Shown: piece by piece, positions 1 through 7,697 of the stretch | Position numbering within the stretch: position 1 is the stretch's first letter | How the letters are laid out: every line of letters begins with the position of its first letter | NCBI GenBank assembly: GCA_021732415.1 | Contig: JAKFVC010000007.1 | Coordinates: forward strand, 1 to 39,181 | Direction: 5' to 3' | Origin: Planctomycetaceae bacterium | GTDB lineage: Bacteria; Planctomycetota; Planctomycetia; Planctomycetales; Planctomycetaceae | DNA: 39,181 nucleotides | Position numbers and translations under genes: made by a program | Notes under the pieces: generated by a model | What the model saw: the letters and a program-made list of their open reading frames with translations, nothing else | Told to the model about the DNA's origin: nothing | Databases searched by the model: none

Positions 1-1
1 G

Positions 2-2530
2 CTTTCCACGCGAACTCAAGAATTCTCACGAATTCTTCTAAAGAATGCGCTCGCGACAATCGCCATCTCGCTAATCCCGCTGATCGCTCCCCCTGCCCTC
101 CAAAGTCAACCACCCGCAACCAAAGCCGCGCAACCGGCCGACGATCCCGACGCCCCTCCCCCGGAACCCGACGAATCTGAAGAATTCCAACAGCTCCCCG
201 CACTCGACGTAAAGCCATTACCGAGTCTCGAGCGGTTGCTGAAAGGTCCGGCACTGGATTGGATTGTGCTCGTCCGCGGTAACAAAGTTCTCGAAGTCGA
301 ACCCGTTTCGCCGCGGCCGAATACTCTACAAAAAATTCGCGATCGCTACCTCAAGTCGATGGACGCTCCGCTTCCGAAGCCCAATGGTGCGGACGATGCG
401 GCTCGCAATGAAGAAAAGGCCCGCCGCCGCGATCTCAACAAGTTCAACATCGTCCTGTTGAAAAACGACGAGGAAGACGGCGAATACCGGATTCACCACC
501 AGAGCATCCGCCAGATCATTCACTATGAAGATTTAATGCTCAAGCGTATCGATCTGTTGCTGAATGAGGAACGGGCGGCGGATGCCTATGAGCTGCTGAC
601 CTCGCTGCAGCAGCGCGATCCGAACTGGTCGGGAATCGGCGAGCGACGCGATCGTTTGAAATTCATCGAAGGGCTGATGAAGCTCAAGAAAAAACTTTAC
701 GAACAGGCTCTCGCCCAATTCGACCAGGTTTTTAATCGGAATCCGACCTACCCCGAGTTGGACATCCAACTCGGTTTGGCCATCGATCCCCTCATTCAGG
801 AAGCGATCGCCGCCCGCGACTATCGGCGGGCCCGGCACTTTATTGCGCGCCTGAGACGCAGTTTTCCGAACCATGCTGTCGTCACGCGACGGACGCAGGA
901 ACTGACAGCCCTCGCCACAAAAGAACTGCAGGCGGCGGCGACTGCCGAACAAGCGGGGGACGGTTCCGTTGCCGTCGATCATGCCGAACTCGCCGTGAAG
1001 ATCTGGCCGGACGGATCCGAAATTGGTGACGGTTATCGTCGCATTTGCCAGCGCTACCAAAGACTGTACGTAGGGACTTTGGAACTCGCCGCGGGCGCCT
1101 CAAGTACCCCCGTCGCAGTGGAGCGTGAAAGTCGCTTATTGGAATCGGGGCTATTCGAACCAGCCCGCATGGATGAGCGTCTGGTGCGCTATCACACGCG
1201 TTTCATCCAAGACTGGGAACCGACCGACCTCGGCCGCAGCATTCTGTTCCGTTTGAAGAAACAGACTGCTCCCTGGGAAGGTGGCGAAGTCGTGACCGCA
1301 GGCCCTGTCGTCGCGGAGATCGCCGCCCGGCTCGATCCGACCCACGCGGAATTTGACGAGCGCTTCGCAAGTTATGTCTCCGGGGTCCGCAGTTTATCTC
1401 CGTTTGAATTCAGCGTCGAATTTCGACATGCCCCGTTACGCCCCGAGGCCATCTTCAACTTTGCAATCCCGTTGATTAACTCCTCAGAATCAGCGATCGG
1501 CACGATTCAAACGGCCCGGCAACGGTTTGCCCGCGCGGCAGTCTCGCCCGAGCGCATCATCTACCGCCGCGCCCTGGCCCAGCCGGCGACCGGCAAAGAG
1601 TACTATCTCGGTGAGATTGTCGAACGACGCTATCCCTCTTATGAAAGACTCTGGCAGGGTTGGCTGCGGGGAGAAATCACGTTTGTCCCGCGCGTCCCGT
1701 TATCCGACCTGGCACGAGTCGCCAAGCTGCCCGAGGTGAGCTTGTTCGAATTCGCCCAGCCCCGGACGCACCTCATCCAATTCCATCCGCGGCACCCAGC
1801 TCTCCGCAACGGTTCGCTGCGGCGCGCCTTAGTGTACGCTACCGACCGCCAGACAATCTTGAACGACGTCGTCCTGAAAGGCCAGTCGCTGGCCCGCGGC
1901 CGGATCACCTCCGGTCCCTACGCCAATCAGCACTCCGCCACGAATTCCCTGGTTTCGCCACATCGCTTCGACACGCGGCTGGCCTACTCGATGTTGCTCG
2001 CGGCCAAAAAAGAATTGAATGGCGAGATCCCCAAGTTGCGACTGGGAGTCTCGTCCGATCTCGTGGAACAAGCCGCAGCCCGGGCCCTCGCCAAGCAGTG
2101 GGAAACCGTGGGCATCGCTGTCGAGGTCATCGAGGTCGGCCCTCAGATTCCATTCAATGCCGCCGCCGAACCTGCCCCATGGGACATGCTCTATCGCTCG
2201 ATCCAGATGACGGAGCCCCTGACTGAACTGTGGCCGTGCCTCACGCTGGACACGCATGCCAAGGTCGAATCACTGGCCCACCTGCCCGACTGGCTGCGTC
2301 AGGAATTGATCGCCGTAGACCAGGCCGGAGACTGGCCCTCAGCCGAGCGGCAACTGCGGCAATTGCATCGCGATCTGTGGTCTGAAGTCCACTTACTTCC
2401 GTTGTGGGAAGTCTCGGAATTCATGCTGAGTCGCAAACAACTGCGCGGACTCCCAAACCGCCCGATGTTCCCGTATCAGGACGTCGAACGCTGGCAACTG
2501 CAACCCTGGTTTCCAAAGGACGCGCCATGA
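2..2530 (+). CDS. Secreted solute-binding protein family 5 (ABC-type) with TPR-like N-terminal half, 5' partial
   Basis: The reading frame is open from base 2, with no plausible start codon before a hydrophobic signal-like stretch (ALATIAISLIPLIAPPAL, about nt 38-91), so the true start lies upstream of the window. At least 842 residues are visible. After the signal comes a Pro/Asp/Glu-rich spacer. A helical region follows (about nt 530-1150) with TPR-like pairs such as AADAYELLTSLQQRDPNW and YEQALAQFDQVFNRNPTYPE. The second half resembles SBP_bac_5 peptide/nickel-type binding proteins: RRALVYATDRQTILNDVV, then a C-terminal lobe ending in LHRDLWSEVHLLPLWEVSEF. Family knowledge predicts ligand binding in the periplasm. 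No permease or ATPase gene is adjacent, so a role other than transport is possible. Its stop overlaps the next start in an ATGA, which suggests translational coupling. The family call is fairly sure and the ligand is unknown. Confidence 0.8.
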   Translation, partial: LSTRTQEFSRILLKNALATIAISLIPLIAPPALQSQPPATKAAQPADDPDAPPPEPDESEEFQQLPALDVKPLPSLERLLKGPALDWIVLVRGNKVLEVEPVSPRPNTLQKIRDRYLKSMDAPLPKPNGADDAARNEEKARRRDLNKFNIVLLKNDEEDGEYRIHHQSIRQIIHYEDLMLKRIDLLLNEERAADAYELLTSLQQRDPNWSGIGERRDRLKFIEGLMKLKKKLYEQALAQFDQVFNRNPTYPELDIQLGLAIDPLIQEAIAARDYRRARHFIARLRRSFPNHAVVTRRTQELTALATKELQAAATAEQAGDGSVAVDHAELAVKIWPDGSEIGDGYRRICQRYQRLYVGTLELAAGASSTPVAVERESRLLESGLFEPARMDERLVRYHTRFIQDWEPTDLGRSILFRLKKQTAPWEGGEVVTAGPVVAEIAARLDPTHAEFDERFASYVSGVRSLSPFEFSVEFRHAPLRPEAIFNFAIPLINSSESAIGTIQTARQRFARAAVSPERIIYRRALAQPATGKEYYLGEIVERRYPSYERLWQGWLRGEITFVPRVPLSDLARVAKLPEVSLFEFAQPRTHLIQFHPRHPALRNGSLRRALVYATDRQTILNDVVLKGQSLARGRITSGPYANQHSATNSLVSPHRFDTRLAYSMLLAAKKELNGEIPKLRLGVSSDLVEQAAARALAKQWETVGIAVEVIEVGPQIPFNAAAEPAPWDMLYRSIQMTEPLTELWPCLTLDTHAKVESLAHLPDWLRQELIAVDQAGDWPSAERQLRQLHRDLWSEVHLLPLWEVSEFMLSRKQLRGLPNRPMFPYQDVERWQLQPWFPKDAP

Positions 2531-4047
2531 TCTACGACGCGTCGCGTAGCAGAATTCGTAAGAATTCTGACGCCTGCCGGATACGGCTCAGAAGTCTGGT
2601 GACTTCGGCTGCGTGCATCATCATTTGCCTGTTGTCCTCGACCAATCTCCCCGCCGCCGAACCCGTCGCAGTCCCCTTCGAACTGCAACCCTATCGCGTC
2701 CGGATCTCCCTGTCCTACGCAGAATCGCCCGAACTGGAAGTCGCACTCTGCAAATCGGTTCTCAAAGAAATCCCAGAGATCTCGGACCGCCTTCTCGGCG
2801 AAATGTGGACCGTGACGACTGATGAAAACAAGTGGCTGTTTCCCATGTCGGCGCAACATCTCGCCAGACTCACAGCGGAAAAGCTGCCCGCCGATTGGAC
2901 TACGGAAACCTTTGATAAAACATTCCTGGTCACTCTGGAGTATTCCGGAGGCGAGTATCAGTTAAGTGGCCGCGAGTGGGACCCTGTCGGCCGAACTCTG
3001 GGCACTGCAATATCGCGACCAGTTCCGCAGCGGCGTGAGTTACCCGCTGCCGTATTTCGTCTGGCTCACGACCTGTTCCGGCCTCGCTTGCAGATCGAAC
3101 GCATTACGGACGGCGTCGCAGCGGTCACCGTCCAAGCCGGAGCCCTGACCCCCGCCGATCCGACCTGCGCACAACTGCGAGCGGGTCAGTTCTGGCAGCC
3201 GTTTCTGCGCTATCGCAATCCCCAAGGGATGGTCGAAAAGCTGCAACCTGTCCCCTGGACTCTGCTGCAAGTCAGCGAGATCAATCCCGAGAGCCGAGCC
3301 CACGGCCAAGCCCGCGTCGTCAGCGGTCTGCGGTCCGCACTCCCCAACCGCCGGCGGCCCCGGATTGACATCCTGGCCCGCGCTCTGGAACCGGTCGCAT
3401 CCCAGACCGAATTACGACTGATCTCGCGCCAGGCACCCGTCAAACCTTTAGTGGGAGTCGTCGTCGACGCGAAATCCAAGCCCGATGTTCCCGCCGTTCG
3501 CATGATGACCGATCGCAACGGAACGATCCGCATCCCCGCGCGATCCGTTGACCCGCTGTTGTGGCTCTCGGTCCGCAGTGGCGATAAGACACTCGCCCGG
3601 CTGCCCTTGGTCCCCGGCCTGGAAGCCCAAGTCACCGCCGAACTCCCGGACGATTCGATTCGCTTAAGAGTCGAGGGGGAACTCTCCATTCTGCAATCCA
3701 ATCTGACCGACACCGTCGCCCAACGAGCCGTCCTGATCGCGCGCATCCGGCGGCTGGTGCAACTGGGAGATTGGAAGTCAGCGAACGAATTACGTACGGA
3801 ATTGCGATTGCTCCCCTCGACGGACAATTATCTCAAAGAGCTGAATGCCATCCGCATCCCGGCGATCAAAGCAGCCCAAGCGGCCAAGGATAAAGGGGCA
3901 GCAGCCTACATCGAACGAGTCTGCGGAGAGGCCTCGCAGATCATTCAGAAATATCTGGATGATGAAAAGCTGAAAGCGTTTGATGAAGAGCTGAAGGAAC
4001 TGGAGCGGGCAGTGCCGGCTGCGAAAAAGGGAACACCGAAAACTTAA
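2527..4047 (+). CDS. Secreted protein of unknown function coupled to the solute-binding protein
   Basis: I chose the ATG at 2527 because it overlaps the preceding stop (ATGA) and directly precedes a signal peptide: basic RSRIRKNSDACRIRLR, then hydrophobic SLVTSAACIIICLLSS, then a likely cleavage site LPAAEP. A GTG at 2599 is a weaker alternative. The product is about 506 residues and I do not recognise a named family. A region around residues 300-380 (VGVVVDAKSKPDVPAVRMMT ... GTIRIPA ... PGLEAQVTAEL) reads like a small carboxypeptidase-regulatory/Ig-like beta domain. The last 100 residues are highly charged and helical (DDEKLKAFDEELKELERA), probably a coiled coil. Signal and overlap imply that it works in the periplasm with the upstream binding protein. 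The function is unknown. Confidence 0.75.
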   Translation: MIYDASRSRIRKNSDACRIRLRSLVTSAACIIICLLSSTNLPAAEPVAVPFELQPYRVRISLSYAESPELEVALCKSVLKEIPEISDRLLGEMWTVTTDENKWLFPMSAQHLARLTAEKLPADWTTETFDKTFLVTLEYSGGEYQLSGREWDPVGRTLGTAISRPVPQRRELPAAVFRLAHDLFRPRLQIERITDGVAAVTVQAGALTPADPTCAQLRAGQFWQPFLRYRNPQGMVEKLQPVPWTLLQVSEINPESRAHGQARVVSGLRSALPNRRRPRIDILARALEPVASQTELRLISRQAPVKPLVGVVVDAKSKPDVPAVRMMTDRNGTIRIPARSVDPLLWLSVRSGDKTLARLPLVPGLEAQVTAELPDDSIRLRVEGELSILQSNLTDTVAQRAVLIARIRRLVQLGDWKSANELRTELRLLPSTDNYLKELNAIRIPAIKAAQAAKDKGAAAYIERVCGEASQIIQKYLDDEKLKAFDEELKELERAVPAAKKGTPKT

Positions 4048-4090
4048 GTCCCGCGATGGACGTGTTCGTCGACCCCGAAGGGTTCACAGA

Positions 4091-4249
4091 GAGTAGCCGG
4101 TGGTTGAGCGCAGCGACACCACCGGAAAGGTAAAGGATGAAAGCCCGACCCTGGAGGGGTCGCAGAGAATCGACTCTGCGACCCCTCCAGGGTCGTGATC
4201 ACACAATACCACTAAACCGGTGGTGTCGCTGCGCTCAACCACCGGCTAC
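4091..4249. repeat. Nested inverted repeat between convergent genes
   Basis: The outer arms are 4093-4125 and 4217-4249 and are reverse complements over 33 bp. Inside sits a second hairpin, 4146-4167 paired with 4174-4195 (22 of 22, 6-nt loop). It lies between the ends of two convergent genes, so it could work as a bidirectional terminator. The nested design recurs elsewhere in the window, which also fits a non-coding mobile element. Confidence 0.85.
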
Positions 4250-4283
4250 CCTCTTCAATCCCTCCGGGATAGTCTGAACTAGA

Positions 4284-5546
4284 TTAAGCCTGTCCGAAAA
4301 CCGTGCGGCCGGAGCGAATCAACGACCAGAAGACGGCCGCTGATAAATAGAGTACTACGAACACCAAGATGACCAAATCCCATTGATCCTTGCTCGGGCC
4401 GAGTAGCCACGGAATGACGAGCGGAAACAGTGCCGCTCCCAGATTTCCGGCCGTATTCATAAATCCGAATACGATCGCGACTGACTTTCCCGACACGTCC
4501 ATCGTCACCGTGTAGCCGGCGGGGCCGCCCACTCCGGAAAAGAATGCTCCGCACGTCATTAAACTCATCGCCAGTACCGCCACCAGCCACTTGTCTCCAG
4601 TCACCGCCCATGACCCCGCAATACATGCCGCACACGCGAGCATGCTGACAATTGCGACCCCCTGACGCGCCCAGTAAGCCTTGCCGGTGCGCTGCAGAAT
4701 CCAGTCTGAAAGGACACCTCCCACGATGGCTCCAATCAAGACTCCGACAAACATACATCCCGTGACGATGCCTGATTGATTGACGTTGAAATGACGGGTC
4801 TCCTGCAGATACGTCGCAAACCATGTGGCAAAGAAGATATAGCCGGCGGCGCGACAAAACTGCTGCGCGGAAATCAGCCAGAGCACAGGGCTGCTTAACA
4901 GTTTCCACCACGTGAAGTCCCCGGCGCCGGTCTGTTGATGGTGAGGGATCGGCAGCTCGGCGATCTCCACCGGGCTGAGCTTGGTAAAGTCGCGCGGGTT
5001 ATCGCGAAACCAGACGTAGAATCCCAAGGCCCAGATGAAACCTGGAACTGCCAGGACCCAGAAGTATCCCATCAGGCCAAAATCGTCCAACAGCGGAGCC
5101 GTGGCGAAGGCATTGAGCGCCGCCCCAATCTGCATGCTGGCGGCAACCAACGCCGTAGCACGTCCCCGCACCGACTGCGGGAACCAGAGCGACACAACTT
5201 CCGCAATCCCGGGCAGCGCCGCAGCCTGTCCAAATCCTGACAGCATCCGCGCGGCACACAGCACCCAGAAAGATTCCGACACGCCGGTCAGGCCGGTCGC
5301 CAGCGACCACGTGAAACAAAATGCCGTCAGACCAAAGCGAGGGCCCATCCGATGTCCCAGCCAGGCAGTCGGTATCTGGAAGAGCGCATAGCTCCACAAG
5401 AAGCAGCTCTGCAGCACCCCCATATCATCTTTAGTGAGTTGCAACTGAGTGCGCACTGTGCTTTCAGCGACGCCCAGATTCCGTTGCAGATACGCCACGG
5501 CCGCCAATGCACACAACCAAATCAACACCAGCGTTCGTGTGCGCAT
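4284..5546 (-). CDS. MFS transporter, anion:cation symporter-like
   Basis: This is a 420-residue protein with the usual length and about 12 hydrophobic segments of a major facilitator. The loop GHRMGPRFG (residues 64-72) is the degenerate MFS motif A after TM2. The segment RMLSGFGQAAALPGIAEVVS followed by LWFPQSVRGRA (residues 100-130) is typical of the ACS branch, which includes hexuronate, galactonate and glucarate transporters. It should therefore move an organic anion across the inner membrane, but the substrate cannot be read from sequence. The start MRTRTLVLIW puts TM1 immediately at the N terminus and the Shine-Dalgarno is weak. It lies 58 nt downstream of the Wzz-like gene on the same strand and may be cotranscribed, although the two have no obvious shared role. 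Confidence 0.88.
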   Translation of the reverse strand: MRTRTLVLIWLCALAAVAYLQRNLGVAESTVRTQLQLTKDDMGVLQSCFLWSYALFQIPTAWLGHRMGPRFGLTAFCFTWSLATGLTGVSESFWVLCAARMLSGFGQAAALPGIAEVVSLWFPQSVRGRATALVAASMQIGAALNAFATAPLLDDFGLMGYFWVLAVPGFIWALGFYVWFRDNPRDFTKLSPVEIAELPIPHHQQTGAGDFTWWKLLSSPVLWLISAQQFCRAAGYIFFATWFATYLQETRHFNVNQSGIVTGCMFVGVLIGAIVGGVLSDWILQRTGKAYWARQGVAIVSMLACAACIAGSWAVTGDKWLVAVLAMSLMTCGAFFSGVGGPAGYTVTMDVSGKSVAIVFGFMNTAGNLGAALFPLVIPWLLGPSKDQWDLVILVFVVLYLSAAVFWSLIRSGRTVFGQA

Positions 5547-5604
5547 AGTTACTAATTACTCTCGTGGAGGCAAGAGAACTGCCCCGGCGAGCCGGGTGCG
5601 TAAA

Positions 5605-6504
5605 TCATTTTTTCTGCTCGGGTACTCGTAGCCGTCGAAGGACTTGTTGCAGAAATTCAAAGAAGAACGCCAGGCCGCAACCCAACAACAGACCCAGGCC
5701 GGCCCCGATGCTCCAGGTCATGTTGCGGCGAGGCTCAACAGGCGACGTCGGTAGCGTCGCATTCGAAATACGCTGAGTCGGTGGTGATTGCAAATTAATG
5801 ATGTCGCGTTGCAGGCGGACTGACTCTTGTTCCAGAGACAACTCCTGCTGCAGGAACTGAGCACGACTGAGTTGCCTGACCGCCAGCAGCGTCTCGTTCT
5901 GATCGACCTTGGTCGGAGGCCGCTCCAGACTTCCTAATTCCGTAGAGATACGATCTTGCTCCAGGGCAATCATGTCCAGGCGGTCCCGAAGAATCTGGCG
6001 TTCTTCGGAATAAAGCGTCTTATGGTACTCAACAAATTCCGTCAGGACGGCGTTCAAGAAATCGCGGACAGCCTCGGGCGAGGAACCGCGTGCCGCAATC
6101 GTGAGTAGTTCATCTGCCCCTCGTTCAAACACGGCATCGGACACATACGATCCGCCGAACTTTTGCCCCAGGGGAGAATGAGCTGCGTATTCCCGGGAGA
6201 CTCGCAACGCCGCGACCGGGGCCGCTTCCAGCAGGACGTCTTGCTGATCTTTCGTCGGCGTGATCGGCAAGCTGACGCGGTTGTGGCCGATCTTGACCAC
6301 GCCACGACTTTCATAGCGTACGGGAGCTCGCGATAGCACCCACCAGGTTGCCGACAGGGCGATGGCCAATCCGGCAACGATCCACATCCAACGCCGCACC
6401 AGGATGACCGCCAGATCGATCAGGCCAAACTCTTCGTGAGGCAGATACACCACCGGCCCTTCCGCTAAACGGACGGGGCGTGTTTCACCAACCGCTTCGG
6501 TCAT
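5605..6504 (-). CDS. Wzz/chain-length-determinant-like membrane protein
   Basis: I place the start at the ATG at 6504, preceded by GGAG at a good distance. A longer reading to 6558 would begin inside a dispersed repeat. The product is 299 residues: a cytoplasmic lead, TM1 (WIVAGLAIALSATWWVL, residues 41-57), a long periplasmic part rich in helices (about residues 150-240, ILRDRLDMIALEQDRISTEL), then a PVEP motif and TM2 (IGAGLGLLLGCGLAFFFEF) with a short basic tail. This two-TM layout with a Pro-rich TM2 entry is that of Wzz/Wzc-type polysaccharide copolymerases, which set the chain length of exported polysaccharide. No tyrosine-kinase domain is attached and no polysaccharide polymerase gene is next to it. 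Confidence 0.78.
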   Translation of the reverse strand: MTEAVGETRPVRLAEGPVVYLPHEEFGLIDLAVILVRRWMWIVAGLAIALSATWWVLSRAPVRYESRGVVKIGHNRVSLPITPTKDQQDVLLEAAPVAALRVSREYAAHSPLGQKFGGSYVSDAVFERGADELLTIAARGSSPEAVRDFLNAVLTEFVEYHKTLYSEERQILRDRLDMIALEQDRISTELGSLERPPTKVDQNETLLAVRQLSRAQFLQQELSLEQESVRLQRDIINLQSPPTQRISNATLPTSPVEPRRNMTWSIGAGLGLLLGCGLAFFFEFLQQVLRRLRVPEQKK

Positions 6505-6556
6505 GGATGCTCCAACTCCAATAAACGCCAGCCTGGCTAATTGCAGGTCCACGCTC

Positions 6557-6687
6557 ATGGGAGGGCGAGGCTCCCGCCGAGCCTAAGACGACCGCAGGTC
6601 GGCGTCCGCCGGAGGCACCGTACGATGCCTCCGGCGGTCGCCGAGCTAAAGCTCGTGTTAGGCTCGGCGGGAGCCTCGCCCTCCCAT
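6557..6687. repeat. Dispersed palindromic repeat, family A, copy 1
   Basis: This is a 131-bp inverted repeat. The arm beginning GGGAGGGCGAGGCTCCCG (from 6559) is mirrored at 6658-6685, and the centre carries a second palindromic pair around the CCGCCGGAGGC and GCCTCCGGCGG cores. The same element occurs at 14111-14252 and 24287-24413. It overlaps the spurious upstream start of the Wzz-like gene. Bases 6688-6804 show nothing further that I recognise. Confidence 0.9.
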
Positions 6688-6804
6688 CAATCGCCATGAT
6701 CTTTTCCGCGTGTCGCGGCGATCTCCGAGCACCTTAGATTAGACCGCTATAGTATCAAATTGGCAACTCAGTGTTCCTAAGCTCGAATCATGCAACTTCG
6801 CAGG

Positions 6805-7692
6805 TCACTCGCCGGCATTCGCAATCGGACTGACGTCCACCGACACCCGCATCGCGTGCTTTCCGCCGCCGGTAAACACGCCTTGGATCGGACAGACATC
6901 GCTATAGTCTCGACCCCAGCCGACAGTGACGTGACGCAAATGCGGGATCACATTATTGGTCGGATCGAGGTCCACCCAGCCCATCCCCGGGCAATAGATT
7001 GACAGCCACGCGTGGGAAGCATCGACCCCCACCAATCGGGGTTGCCCCGGCGGGGGATCGGTCATCAGGTAGCCGCTGACGTAGCGTGCGGCCAATCCCA
7101 GGCTCCGCAAGCATGTGATCTGCAGATGGGCAAAATCCTGGCAGACTCCGCAACGTCGCTGCATGACTTCTGCCGTCGAGGTCGTCACGGCCGTGGACGC
7201 CGGAACGTACTTGAATTCGGCATGAATACGGCTCATCAAATCCATCGCCGCATCGAGAATCGGCCGATTGGGCTGGAAGCTCGCCGCCGCATATTCGAGG
7301 GCTTGAGGCAGGTAATGCACATACCACGACTCGAAACAGAACTGGGCGGCCAACCGCATTTCCAGCGTGCCCGCCTCGGCCAGCTGGTCGCGGACAGTTT
7401 CCCAGGCAGGCGTCTGCCGCTGCGTGGTCGCGGAGTGCTGGATGACCGCCACTTTACTGCGGCCGGTGATCGACAGTTCTTTATGCGGCTCTTCAATGGA
7501 AAAATACCAGACTTCATTCCCGAATATATCGGTCCAGCGGCGCCGGACAACCGGTTCGGGGGAAATCTCCAACTCAAAATCGGCACACGACTGCCACGGC
7601 GTCGGTCGCGGTGTCAGATGAATCTGATTCTGGCAGAGGGCCACGGCATCCGAGTACGAATAGGTCGTCGTATGTCTGACAGAGTATTGCAT
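6805..7692 (-). CDS. Transglutaminase-like cysteine enzyme of a peptide-modification operon
   Basis: This is a 295-residue protein. Residues 1-85 are the beta-rich bacterial transglutaminase N-terminal domain (SVRHTTTYSY ... NQIHLTPRP). The core follows with a papain-like triad in the expected order: Cys184 in RRCGVCQDFAHL, His227 in DASHAW, and Asp243 in GWVDLDPTN. Family members catalyse acyl transfer or amide hydrolysis at Gln/Asn side chains, or act as peptidases. The gene starts 5 nt after the stop of the ATP-grasp/Alpha-E gene, so the two are very likely one transcript. Genomic-context work on Alpha-E domains places such a stand-alone transglutaminase in a predicted peptide synthesis/modification system. 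No signal peptide is seen, so a cytoplasmic site is likely. The substrate is unknown. Confidence 0.9.
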   Translation of the reverse strand: MQYSVRHTTTYSYSDAVALCQNQIHLTPRPTPWQSCADFELEISPEPVVRRRWTDIFGNEVWYFSIEEPHKELSITGRSKVAVIQHSATTQRQTPAWETVRDQLAEAGTLEMRLAAQFCFESWYVHYLPQALEYAAASFQPNRPILDAAMDLMSRIHAEFKYVPASTAVTTSTAEVMQRRCGVCQDFAHLQITCLRSLGLAARYVSGYLMTDPPPGQPRLVGVDASHAWLSIYCPGMGWVDLDPTNNVIPHLRHVTVGWGRDYSDVCPIQGVFTGGGKHAMRVSVDVSPIANAGE

Positions 7693-7697
7693 GAGCG

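Noticed and set aside
4091-4249. Possible CRISPR array or tandem repeats in gaps
   Set aside because: The repeats are inverted pairs of differing sequence with no regular direct-repeat/spacer pattern and no cas genes nearby.
4279-4911. A 210-codon second frame on the same strand as the MFS gene, looked at as a possible frameshift
   Set aside because: The MFS frame is continuous over its full expected length with all motifs in place, so no frameshift is needed.
6505-6558. N-terminal extension of the Wzz-like protein to 6558
   Set aside because: The extension starts in family A repeat sequence, while the ATG at 6504 has a proper GGAG.
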